A stretch of 9,736 nt of DNA from an uncultured Chloroflexota bacterium (GCA_937942935.1 CALDGT010000036.1:1-9736); one strand, 5' to 3'. Numbered from the stretch's first letter, positions 1 through 7,266 are shown. Program-made: numbers and translations. Notes: a model not told the origin generated them from the letters alone.

Positions 1-27
1 GACTGGAGTTCAGACGTGTGCTCTTCC
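1..27. other. Illumina TruSeq adapter remnant at the contig edge
   Basis: The first 27 bases match, base for base from memory, the reverse complement of the standard Illumina TruSeq read-2 adapter (it begins GACTGGAGTTCAGACGTG and runs on to CTCTTCC). The match stops one base before the adapter's usual GATCT end; from base 28 the sequence is ordinary coding sequence for the E1 gene. This stretch is a library artefact left at a contig end and should be trimmed. The GTG at 18-20, which would otherwise look like a start codon in frame with the E1 gene, lies inside it and is not a real start. Confidence 0.93.
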
Positions 28-539
28 TCAAAACAGACCCGTTACCATTGATTGTGATGAGTCCCAAGAGTTTATTGCGCTTGCCTGCCGTTTATTCTAG
101 TGTACGCGAATTAGCAGAGGGCAAGTGGCACGCGGTGATTGATGACCCGACTGCTCATCCTGATGAAGTGACCCGCTTGGTCTTTTGTAGTGGCAAATTT
201 TATTATGATTTGGTGCAAAGCCAATACCGCGCACAACATCCCGAAGTGGCGGTGGTACGTGTCGAACAACTTTATCCATTCCCAGCCGAAGAAATTATGG
301 GGATGGTGAAAAAATATGCCAAGACCAGCCAAATTGTTTGGGCGCAAGAAGAACCTAAAAATATGGGCGCATGGGAATTTATGAATTATCGTATCAAGAA
401 ATTGGTTGGACCGCATTTGCCTGTGAATTATGTCGGCAGACGGCGCAGTTCTACACCAGCCGAAGGGTCTAAGAGTTTGCATTATGCAAATCAGGCGATG
501 ATTACACAATATGCGTTTGACTGGAAATTTAATTCGTAG
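28..539 (+). CDS. sucA: 2-oxoglutarate dehydrogenase E1 component, C-terminal fragment (5' end missing)
   Basis: This is the C-terminal end of the thiamine-diphosphate E1 subunit of the 2-oxoglutarate dehydrogenase complex, which decarboxylates 2-oxoglutarate and passes the succinyl group to the lipoyl arm of E2 in the TCA cycle. About 170 of the roughly 930 residues usual for the family remain. The visible motifs belong to the transketolase C-terminal-like domain of SucA/OdhA: PLIVMSPKSLLR near the left edge, LVFCSGKFYYDL, VEQLYPFPAEEI, the hallmark QEEPKNMGAWEF, and the YVGRRRSSTPAEGS tail. The thiamine-binding part lies outside the window. The gene is truncated by an adapter-contaminated contig edge, not by mutation. 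It stops with TAG at 537-539, 12 bp before sucB on the same strand, the usual sucA-sucB order. No lipoamide dehydrogenase gene follows. The name odhA or kgd would be equally valid, because the N-terminus that separates the subtypes is missing. Confidence 0.93.
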
Positions 540-551
540 AGGGAGAATGGG

Positions 552-1766
552 ATGTCGTTTAATTTAGTCGTACCAGATTTAGCCGAATCAGTGGTCGAAG
601 CCACTGTGTCTAGTTGGACAAAAAAAGTTGGGGATAGTGTGAAGGCGGGTGATGTGGTGGTTGTCTTGGAGACGGATAAGGTCTCTTTGGAAGTGACCGC
701 CGATGGTGATGGTGTCTTAGAAAGCATCCTTGCCCCAGAAGGCGCGGATGTCGAAGTAGGGGCGATTTTGGGTGTTGTGAGCGGGTCTGCGCCTGCCAGC
801 ATCACCACCGCGCAAACCGTTGCACCTGTGACTGTATCTGCACCCGTTTCATCTGATGGTCAAAAAGCCACGCCTGTTGCCAAACGTGTTGCCACCGAGC
901 ATAGCGTGGACATTAGCCAAGTGCCTAGTAGTGGCGGAAAAGTGACCAAAAGCGATGTGCAAAATTTTATCAGCAATCAATCTACGCCAAAGCCTGTTCA
1001 AGCCCCGCCAACACCAAAGGCACAACCCGCACCATTGCCATCTGTTTTGATGACAGGTGGGGCAGGGCGTAAAGAGGAACGGGTGAAAATGAGTCGTCGC
1101 CGTCAGACGATTGCCAAGCGCCTGATTGAAGCCCAAAGCACCGCCGCCATGTTGACCACATTCAATGAAATTGATATGAGTGCTGTGAATGCGATACGCG
1201 CTCGGCGCAAAGATGCGTTCAAAGAAAAACATGGTGTTGGGCTTGGATTTAATGCGTTTTTTGTGAAAGCCGTCATCGGCGCATTAAAAGCCTTCCCACA
1301 ATTAAATGCCGAAATTCAAGAGACTGAAATTGTCTATAAACAGTATTATGATATTGGCATTGCTATCGGTGTGAGTGATGGTTTGGTTGTGCCTGTTTTG
1401 CGTGATGCAGACCGCATGAGTTTTGCACAAATCGAAAATCAGGTCAAAGATTATGCCAAACAAGCCCAAGATGGTTCACTAGGCATTGATTCGCTCATGG
1501 GTGGCACATTTACGATTACCAACGGCGGGATTTTTGGCTCGTTGATGAGTACCCCGATTTTGAATCCACCGCAAGTAGGTATTTTGGGGTTACATTCTAT
1601 CAAAGATCGCCCTGTGGTGGTGAATGGCGAAATAGTGGTGCGCCCAATGATGTATGTCGCGCTGACCTATGACCACCGCATCGTAGATGGTCGTGAAGCG
1701 GTGCAATTTTTGGTGAAGGTGAAAGAATTAATCGAAGACCCAGAATCATTATTGATTGAGGGGTAA
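552..1766 (+). CDS. sucB: dihydrolipoyllysine-residue succinyltransferase, E2 of the 2-oxoglutarate dehydrogenase complex
   Basis: This E2 core enzyme takes the succinyl group from E1 on a swinging lipoyl arm and transfers it to CoA, giving succinyl-CoA. Its 404 residues match the family's usual length. One lipoyl domain spans about 1-76, with the lipoylation lysine K43 in ETDKVSLEV. An Ala/Pro-rich linker follows, then the peripheral subunit-binding domain at about 103-140 (TPVAKRVATEHSVD). A second Pro-rich linker leads to the acyltransferase domain at about 175-404, with the catalytic pair H375 and D379 in YDHRIVDG. The SVVEATVSSW start of the lipoyl domain and the E1 gene directly upstream favour the 2-oxoglutarate rather than the pyruvate or branched-chain complex. 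The ATG at 552 is chosen because AGAGGGAG at 538-545 sits six bases before it and it opens the lipoyl domain exactly. An ATG at 547 is out of frame. The gene is co-transcribed with sucA and is followed by a strong terminator. Confidence 0.95.
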   Translation: MSFNLVVPDLAESVVEATVSSWTKKVGDSVKAGDVVVVLETDKVSLEVTADGDGVLESILAPEGADVEVGAILGVVSGSAPASITTAQTVAPVTVSAPVSSDGQKATPVAKRVATEHSVDISQVPSSGGKVTKSDVQNFISNQSTPKPVQAPPTPKAQPAPLPSVLMTGGAGRKEERVKMSRRRQTIAKRLIEAQSTAAMLTTFNEIDMSAVNAIRARRKDAFKEKHGVGLGFNAFFVKAVIGALKAFPQLNAEIQETEIVYKQYYDIGIAIGVSDGLVVPVLRDADRMSFAQIENQVKDYAKQAQDGSLGIDSLMGGTFTITNGGIFGSLMSTPILNPPQVGILGLHSIKDRPVVVNGEIVVRPMMYVALTYDHRIVDGREAVQFLVKVKELIEDPESLLIEG

Positions 1767-1817
1767 TCTGTAGGCGCGATTATTCATAACAAACTTTTCA
1801 CAAACCATTAACATGGG

Positions 1818-1860
1818 AAAGAGCGATGGTCAAATCTATATGATATGACCATCGCTTTTT
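1818..1860 (+). terminator. Rho-independent terminator after sucAB
   Basis: A perfect 11-bp stem, AGCGATGGTCA (1822-1832) with TGACCATCGCT (1846-1856), encloses a 13-base loop. It is extended by a G-U pair and three A-T pairs into the TTTTT run at 1856-1860. It lies 51 bp after the sucB stop and 100 bp before dnaE. GC-rich stem plus U tract is the classic intrinsic form, so dnaE is probably transcribed separately. The A-run on the left arm may let it work weakly in the other direction, but no gene converges here. Confidence 0.9.
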
Positions 1861-1885
1861 AATGCTTTATCGGGGTAAAATCGGT

Positions 1886-1914
1886 TATAATTCAATTGTT
1901 CTGATATAACAATT
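1886..1914 (+). promoter_or_regulatory. Candidate dnaE promoter with an overlapping inverted repeat
   Basis: Two -10-like hexamers precede dnaE. One is TATAAT at 1886-1891. The other is an extended -10 box, TG-A-TATAAC, at 1902-1910. Neither has a good TTGACA-like -35 at 16-18 bp. The extended box would start transcription near 1917, about 44 bases before the dnaE ATG. A perfect inverted repeat, AATTGTT (1894-1900) and AACAATT (1908-1914) with a 7-base spacer, covers the extended box and could be an operator. The sequence is AT-rich, so chance is not excluded. Promoter use and any regulator are inferred. Confidence 0.5.
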
Positions 1915-1960
1915 TTTGATAGTGTTTTGAGCAAGTCAAAAACGCCAAGAGGGGCATTTT

Positions 1961-4900
1961 ATGGCTGATGATACATTTGTGCATTTGCATGTTCATACCG
2001 AATTTTCGTTATTAGATGGTTTGAGTAAAATCAAAAAATTGGTGGCGCGGGCAAAAGAATTAGAGATGCCTGCGATTGCAATTACTGACCATGGGACGAT
2101 GTTTGGGGTGATGGATTTTTATGAGGAATGTCGTAAGGCAGAGATAAAGCCAATTATTGGTGTTGAAGCCTATCTTGCCCCACGTAGCATGACCGATAAA
2201 GATTCGGCATTAGACCGCAATCCGTATCATATTTTGCTCATCGCAGAAAATTTGGCAGGCTATAAAAATTTACTCAAATTGAGCAGTGAAGCCCAATTAA
2301 AAGGTTATTATTATAAACCACGCATAGACTTAGATTTTTTAGCGGCACATTCTGAGGGGATTATCGCCACCAGTGGATGTTTGGCGGCGCGGATTCCGCG
2401 TTTTGTTCAAGATGGACGTGATGAAGAAGCATATCGCGCTATTGGTCAATTTACGGATATTTTTGGTGCAGACCATTTTTATTTGGAATTGCAAAAACAC
2501 GATATTCCCGAACAAATGGCATTAAATCAATGGTTAGTAGATTATAATCGCAAAAATCATACTAATGTTGGTTTGCTCGCTACGACAGATGTGCATTATG
2601 TGTTAGAAAGCGATTATGATACACACGATACCTTGTTGTGTATTCAGACTAATGCCCTCAAAGATGACCCAAAACGCCTGAGTTTCTCTGATAACAGTTA
2701 TTATGTGTATTCAAAAGAGGAGATGTGGCGCGATTTTGGCGAAGTGCCAGAAGCCATTCATAATTCGGTCAAAATCGCTGAAATGTGCAATCTCGACCTC
2801 AAACGTGATGGGTATCATCTGCCATTTTTCCCTGTTCCAGAGGGGTATAATACAACCACCTACTTGGCTAAATTATGCGATATTGGCATGGAATGGCGGT
2901 TTGGAACACGCGCTCATGACCCCGAATTGCGCCAACGGTTAGAGTATGAACTCGGTGTGATTGATAAAATGGGGTTCAATTCCTATTTTCTCATCGTATG
3001 GGATTTATGCGAATTTGCGCGAGCAACTGATATTTGGTGGAATGTGCGTGGGTCTGGTGCGGGTAGCTTGGCGGCGTATTGCTTGGGGATTACCAACATT
3101 GACCCGATTCAAAATAGTTTGTTGTTTGAACGCTTTTTGAATCCTGAGCGTAAAACCATGCCCGATATTGACCTCGATTATCCCGATGACCGCCGATCCG
3201 ATATGATTGCCTATGCAGTGCAAAAATATGGTCAAGATAAAGTGGCGGCAATCATCACATTTGGGACGATGGGACCAAAAGCGGCAGTGCGCGATGTTGG
3301 GCGGGCGCTGAATGTGCCATTGCCTGATGTGAATAAAGCGGCTTCGCTCATCCCACAAGATGCCAAGCCAAAACCCCTCATGGAATATGTCGAGGATAAT
3401 CCCGACCTCAAAAAATTGTATGATACTGACTCGCAATTGCGAAAAGTGATTGATATTGCCAAAGAATTACAGGGGGTGCGCCGTCATGCGTCTACTCATG
3501 CGGCGGGTATTATCATCGCCGATAACCCGTTGTATGAATATTTGCCGTTGCATCGTCCGACCACTGCTAAAGAAGATAAAGAGGCAGATGATACTATCTT
3601 AGAAGCGGTGACTCAATTCCCGATGGAAACTTGTGAGCAAATTGGGTTGCTTAAAGTAGACTTTTTGGGGCTTTCGACACTCACTATTTTGCGAAAAGCC
3701 TGTGATTTGGTCGAAAAACATCATGGCATTAAATACACAATGGAGAATATCCCTTATCGGCATGATGACCCAACTCTGACCCAAGACCAATTAGACCGCC
3801 TGAATGCGGCATTTGTGATGATGGGGAAAGGCGATACTGTCGGCGTATTTCAACTTGAAAGTGGGGGTATGCAACAAATGTTGCGCGATATGCGCCCCAA
3901 AGTTTTTGAAAATATTATCGCGGGTGTAGCGTTATATCGTCCGGGACCGATGCAATTTATCCCGCAATACAATCGGCGCTTGCATGATGAAGAAAAGACC
4001 GATTATAAACATTCGAAACTTGCGCCTATCCTCAAAGAGACATATGGGATTATTGTTTATCAAGAACAACTTATCCAGATTGCGCGGGATTTGTTTGGAT
4101 ATCGGGCGGGCGAAGCCGATTTGATGCGTCGCGCTGTATCCAAAAAGAAAAAAGAAGATTTAGAAAAACATCGCGCTATCTTTGTTGAACGTGGTCCGCA
4201 TACGGGCGTAGATGAAAAAGCCGCTAATGCTATTTTTGATGATATAGATTTCTTTGCGAATTATGGTTTCAATAAAAGCCATGCCGCCGATTATGCCAAA
4301 GTGACCGTACAGACGGCATATATGAAAGCCAATTATCCGCCTGAATATTTGACGGCGATGCTTTCAACACATCGGGACGATTCTAAAAAAATTGGTACAT
4401 TTTTAGAAGAATGTCGGCGCTTGGCAATTCCTATTTTGCCCCCCGATGTGAATGCAAGCCAATTGGATTTTGATATTCAGTTAGACCCACAAACAGGCAC
4501 ACGGGGCATCCGCTTTGGTTTGGCAGGTATTAAAAATGCGGGTGAGGGCGCGATTCAAAAGATTATCGAAGTGCGTGAATCTGGCGGAAGATTTGCCAAT
4601 TTGCGTGATTTTTGCCAACGGGTGGATCTGCGCCAAGTCGGAAAACGCGCACTCGAAAGCCTGATTAAAGTGGGGGCATTTAGCGCATTTGGTGAGCGCC
4701 CTGCGTTGTTGGCGGCATTAGATAGGCTTATCTCGGTCAGTACACATCATCATAAAGATGCCGAGATGGGGCAGTTGAATTTATTCGGTGAGGTGACACA
4801 AGTCCAAGATGATTCGCTCGACAAATTACCACCCGGTGAGAAAACGACTATCCGTGAACAATTGGCATGGGAAAAGGAATTGCTGGGTTTGTATGTCACG

Positions 4901-5881
4901 GGGCGACCTGTAGATAAGTACCGCGCCGACTTTAGACAAAGTGCCAGTTTACGCGAAATTCAGACACTTAAATTGCAACCAGAATTATATGTAAATAAGG
5001 GGGATGTGTGGATTGCTGGCGAAATCACCGTACTTCGTAAGGTTTATACCAAAAATAATCAAGCGATGGCGATAGTCACGATTGAGGATTGGTATGAGAC
5101 CGCAGGCACAATTGAAGTTGTCTTTTTTCCACGAAGTTGGGAACAAGTCGCCAAAAAGGTTGAACAAGATGAAGTTCAATTTGAAGAAGGCGAAATTGTC
5201 AAAATTCGTGGTAAGGTAGAACTTCAACGCGATGGTGGTGGCGTGCAAATGATTGGGGATGAAGTGACCCAAAATTTTAGTGTTCAAGTGGGGACAAGCG
5301 TCCAACCACTTGCGCCAGCCGATGATATGCCAGCATGGATGATGGATGATAATCCGCCTCCGCCATGGGCAGATGATGAATTAGTTGAGCCGATTACCCC
5401 AGTGCCAGATGCGCCTGCGATTGTGATGACATTGGCTAATGAGGAAATAATTGAAGCAGACGATGATAAATCTACACAAGAATTTGTGATGCCGGATAGC
5501 ATCAAAAAGATTTTAGACCCTGTACGAGATGCCTCTCCAAAAAATTATGTGAATGATGCAGATGATAGCGAGAAGCCACCGAAAGAATATTGGGTTGATG
5601 TTTATTTGCAACGCACTGATGACGATGACCGAGATAGGCGCACATTGGTACGGGTGCATGGATTATTGACATCGTATCCGGGCAATGACCGCTTTACGAT
5701 TATCATCGAAGGCGACCCATACCCCATGGCTATCGAATTTCCAAACCATACAACTTATGCTTGTGAGCAATTATGGCAAGAATTAATGCAAGTGGTTAAG
5801 GAGGAAGAAAATATCAAGATTACCCTGATTAACCCCGAATTTGACCCAAATGCCACCCAAGAAGCATCTGCATTGGCATAA
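1961..5881 (+). CDS. dnaE: DNA polymerase III alpha subunit (DnaE1 type)
   Basis: This is the catalytic subunit of the replicative polymerase. Domain order: PHP domain (about 5-280); palm and fingers with the catalytic aspartates D402 and D404 in PDIDLDYPD and D567 in LLKVDFLGL; thumb and fingers motifs ALYRPGPM and FANYGFNKSHAADYA; a helix-hairpin-helix region (about 888-912); a clamp-binding motif QLNLF at 938-942; an OB-fold (about 1013-1105). An acidic, Pro-rich linker (about 1114-1205) and a C-terminal domain (about 1209-1306, VRVHGLLTSYPGNDRF) follow. The 1306 residues exceed the usual 1150-1200 mainly because of this linker. Nine PHP metal ligands (H10, H12, D19, H44, E69, H90, C140, D210, H212) are all present, aligned by eye to M. 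tuberculosis DnaE1, so built-in 3'-5' proofreading is likely. No intein or frameshift is seen. The ATG at 1961 has AAGAGGGG (1947-1954) six bases upstream. The gene stands alone between terminators. Confidence 0.97.
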   Translation: MADDTFVHLHVHTEFSLLDGLSKIKKLVARAKELEMPAIAITDHGTMFGVMDFYEECRKAEIKPIIGVEAYLAPRSMTDKDSALDRNPYHILLIAENLAGYKNLLKLSSEAQLKGYYYKPRIDLDFLAAHSEGIIATSGCLAARIPRFVQDGRDEEAYRAIGQFTDIFGADHFYLELQKHDIPEQMALNQWLVDYNRKNHTNVGLLATTDVHYVLESDYDTHDTLLCIQTNALKDDPKRLSFSDNSYYVYSKEEMWRDFGEVPEAIHNSVKIAEMCNLDLKRDGYHLPFFPVPEGYNTTTYLAKLCDIGMEWRFGTRAHDPELRQRLEYELGVIDKMGFNSYFLIVWDLCEFARATDIWWNVRGSGAGSLAAYCLGITNIDPIQNSLLFERFLNPERKTMPDIDLDYPDDRRSDMIAYAVQKYGQDKVAAIITFGTMGPKAAVRDVGRALNVPLPDVNKAASLIPQDAKPKPLMEYVEDNPDLKKLYDTDSQLRKVIDIAKELQGVRRHASTHAAGIIIADNPLYEYLPLHRPTTAKEDKEADDTILEAVTQFPMETCEQIGLLKVDFLGLSTLTILRKACDLVEKHHGIKYTMENIPYRHDDPTLTQDQLDRLNAAFVMMGKGDTVGVFQLESGGMQQMLRDMRPKVFENIIAGVALYRPGPMQFIPQYNRRLHDEEKTDYKHSKLAPILKETYGIIVYQEQLIQIARDLFGYRAGEADLMRRAVSKKKKEDLEKHRAIFVERGPHTGVDEKAANAIFDDIDFFANYGFNKSHAADYAKVTVQTAYMKANYPPEYLTAMLSTHRDDSKKIGTFLEECRRLAIPILPPDVNASQLDFDIQLDPQTGTRGIRFGLAGIKNAGEGAIQKIIEVRESGGRFANLRDFCQRVDLRQVGKRALESLIKVGAFSAFGERPALLAALDRLISVSTHHHKDAEMGQLNLFGEVTQVQDDSLDKLPPGEKTTIREQLAWEKELLGLYVTGRPVDKYRADFRQSASLREIQTLKLQPELYVNKGDVWIAGEITVLRKVYTKNNQAMAIVTIEDWYETAGTIEVVFFPRSWEQVAKKVEQDEVQFEEGEIVKIRGKVELQRDGGGVQMIGDEVTQNFSVQVGTSVQPLAPADDMPAWMMDDNPPPPWADDELVEPITPVPDAPAIVMTLANEEIIEADDDKSTQEFVMPDSIKKILDPVRDASPKNYVNDADDSEKPPKEYWVDVYLQRTDDDDRDRRTLVRVHGLLTSYPGNDRFTIIIEGDPYPMAIEFPNHTTYACEQLWQELMQVVKEEENIKITLINPEFDPNATQEASALA

Positions 5882-5907
5882 TTGTTAATTTAGATATTTT
5901 AGGGTTG

Positions 5908-5942
5908 TGATGCTCCCCTGCCTTTAGGTGTGGGGAGCATTA
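5908..5942 (+). terminator. Probable transcription terminator after dnaE
   Basis: A perfect 9-bp stem, ATGCTCCCC (5910-5918) with GGGGAGCAT (5932-5940), encloses a 13-base loop and can be extended by a G-U and a T-A pair. It lies 28 bp after the dnaE stop. The following TTATCTTTAATC is only moderately T-rich, so termination may be incomplete. Position and GC-rich stem argue for a terminator. A regulatory hairpin is the alternative. Confidence 0.68.
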
Positions 5943-6046
5943 TCTTTAATCTCTAAAAATGATGCACCTGCAAAGCGATTGTGCATTATTGTGACCCAAT
6001 TTGGTGATTTTTGCGATGAAATGAGAGAGATTATTGCCTTACATCA

Positions 6047-6055
6047 TGCTATAAT
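6047..6055 (+). promoter_or_regulatory. Candidate distal pfkA promoter (perfect extended -10)
   Basis: TG-C-TATAAT is a perfect extended -10 element. No recognisable -35 lies 16-18 bp upstream, which extended -10 promoters can do without. Transcription would start near 6062, giving a pfkA leader of about 200 bases or a short separate RNA. This rests on motif alone, and AT-rich sequence produces such matches by chance. Confidence 0.35.
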
Positions 6056-6204
6056 TGGCTTGTATCAAGCGATAATAATTTTTTGGTTTATCCTCCGTCC
6101 TAAAATAAAAACTTTTTTCATAAATATCGCCATTTAGGTTATTAAGAACTTGCACAGAGTGCTAAACTTTGTAGAAATTCGCTAAATATAGCTTAACCTA
6201 GTCG

Positions 6205-6230
6205 TGATATAGTAATGTGTTGATTATCAA
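6205..6230 (+). promoter_or_regulatory. Candidate proximal pfkA promoter with a downstream palindrome
   Basis: TG-A-TATAGT at 6205-6213 resembles the extended box before dnaE (TG-A-TATAAC); both share TGATATA. Seven bases downstream, where the transcript would start, lies the 11-base palindrome TTGAT-T-ATCAA (6220-6230), a possible operator. The expected start near 6220 would leave a leader of about 40 bases. The -35 region is not recognisable. Inferred from motifs only. Confidence 0.45.
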
Positions 6231-6259
6231 AACAGTTTCCATCATTAGGAGCGATAGGT

Positions 6260-7225
6260 ATGAAGCGAATCGCTGTCATGACCAGCGGGGGAGATGCCCC
6301 CGGTATGAATGCCGCCATACGTGCCGTTGTCCGTACGGCGTTGCATTATAAAATTGAGGTGTATGGAATCCGCCAAGCATACGCGGGTTTACTCAATGGC
6401 GATATGAACCTCATGACGAGCCGTGAGGTGAGTGGTATTTTGCAAAAAGGCGGGACGATTTTACAAACAGCCCGCAACGAAGAATTTAAGACCCAACAAG
6501 GGCAACGCAAAGCCTTGCGCCGACTCAACGAAAATAATATAGAGGCGGTGGTGGTTATTGGCGGGGATGGTAGTTTGCGCGGAGCAATGGCACTAGAGCG
6601 TATTGGTATCCCTGTTGTGGGTGTGCCTGCTAGTATTGACAATGATATTTATGGCACAAGTATGAGCATTGGTGTAGATACGGCGCTTAATACGATTTTA
6701 GATGCCCTAGACCGCCTGCGTGATACGGCGACATCACATAATCGTGCATTTTTGATTGAAGTGATGGGGCGCAATTGTGGTTATTTGTCGTTGATGTCGG
6801 GTATTTTGGGTGGGGCAGAAGTGGTTATTACTCCAGAGAGAGCCATTTCTATGGAAGATGTTGCGACTCAAATGGGCGATGCCTATGTACGCGGGAAATC
6901 TCATGCGATTGCGGTGATTGCCGAAGGAGCGCCCTATAAAACCAATGACTTACTCGAATTTTTGAACAAGAAAAGTTTGGGATTTGAAATTCGACTGACC
7001 ATTTTGGGGCATATTCAACGGGGTGGCAACCCAACCGCATTTGACCGCTTATTGGCGACTCGAATGGGGGTGAGTGCAGTTGAAAGACTTCTTGCGGGTG
7101 AGCATAATGTGATGGTGGGCTTAAATGGACGTGATATGGTAACTGTCCCGTTAGAAGATGCGACATCCAAAGAACGCGAGATCAATGAAGATTATTATCG
7201 GATGGAACATATTTTAAGCCGATAA
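6260..7225 (+). CDS. pfkA: 6-phosphofructokinase, ATP-dependent type
   Basis: Phosphorylates fructose 6-phosphate to fructose 1,6-bisphosphate in the cytoplasm, the committed step of glycolysis. The 321 residues match the short bacterial PfkA length and align by eye to E. coli numbering almost without gaps. Present are the nucleotide loop GGDAPGMN (10-17), R72, GGDGS (101-105), the catalytic base D127 in SIDND with D129, R162, MGR (169-171), E222, and R245, H251 and R254 (equivalent to E. coli R243, H249 and R252). Gly104 marks ATP rather than pyrophosphate use. Residue 124, Gly in most ATP enzymes and Lys in PPi enzymes, is Ala. Effector-site residues R21, R25, R154, E187, R211, K213 and H215 are kept, but the Arg at 54 appears as Ser54-Arg55, so allosteric control is likely but may differ. 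The ATG at 6260 has AGGAG (6247-6251) eight bases before it. The gene is monocistronic and convergent with the ybaK group. Confidence 0.95.
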   Translation: MKRIAVMTSGGDAPGMNAAIRAVVRTALHYKIEVYGIRQAYAGLLNGDMNLMTSREVSGILQKGGTILQTARNEEFKTQQGQRKALRRLNENNIEAVVVIGGDGSLRGAMALERIGIPVVGVPASIDNDIYGTSMSIGVDTALNTILDALDRLRDTATSHNRAFLIEVMGRNCGYLSLMSGILGGAEVVITPERAISMEDVATQMGDAYVRGKSHAIAVIAEGAPYKTNDLLEFLNKKSLGFEIRLTILGHIQRGGNPTAFDRLLATRMGVSAVERLLAGEHNVMVGLNGRDMVTVPLEDATSKEREINEDYYRMEHILSR

Positions 7226-7264
7226 TAAGCGTAGGGGCGTGGGTTAATGCCCCTACACCTTATT
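7224..7264. terminator. Bidirectional terminator hairpin between convergent pfkA and ybaK
   Basis: A perfect 8-bp stem GTAGGGGC (7231-7238) with GCCCCTAC (7249-7256) has a 10-base loop. An outer 6-bp stem AATAAG (7224-7229) with CTTATT (7259-7264) is separated from it by a 1/2-base internal loop. The structure begins in the last bases of the pfkA stop codon and ends two bases before the ybaK stop. On the plus strand it runs into TTATTTCTTATTCTT, which suits termination of pfkA; on the minus strand the T-run is weaker. The G4/C4 palindrome could also be a dispersed intergenic repeat. Confidence 0.75.
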
Positions 7265-7266
7265 TC

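Larger units (their letters stand above)
5941..6259. other. Intergenic region upstream of pfkA, no convincing gene
   Basis: This AT-rich stretch between the dnaE hairpin and the pfkA start holds no protein gene I can support. The only open frame begins with a GTG inside the terminator stem, lacks a ribosome binding site and resembles nothing known. What can be seen: two extended -10 boxes (6047-6055 and 6205-6213); a small inverted repeat GCAC-AGA-GTGC (6152-6162); a pair of distant complementary arms TAGGTTA (6135-6141) and TAACCTA (6194-6200); and TTGAT-T-ATCAA (6220-6230) just before the pfkA ribosome binding site. If the first box is used, pfkA would have a leader of about 200 bases that could fold through the distant arms. 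Confidence 0.6.

Noticed and set aside
491..1232. Open frames on the minus strand opposite sucB
   Set aside because: Low-complexity or His/Cys/Trp-rich translations, no ribosome binding sites, and fully overlapped by a well-supported gene. They are antisense shadows.
6075..6120. GGACGGAGG-like ribosome binding site on the minus strand in the dnaE-pfkA gap
   Set aside because: No start codon follows at a workable distance and no open frame extends from it.
5928..6137. 69-codon open frame after dnaE with a hydrophobic C-terminal half
   Set aside because: It starts with GTG inside the terminator stem, has no ribosome binding site, is full of rare-looking AT-rich codons and resembles no family. 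An internal ATG at 6021 also lacks a ribosome binding site.
6157..6165. GAGTGCTAA, identical to the right half of the CIRCE heat-shock operator
   Set aside because: The left half nine bases upstream matches only about four of nine positions, and pfkA is not a usual HrcA target. Probably chance.
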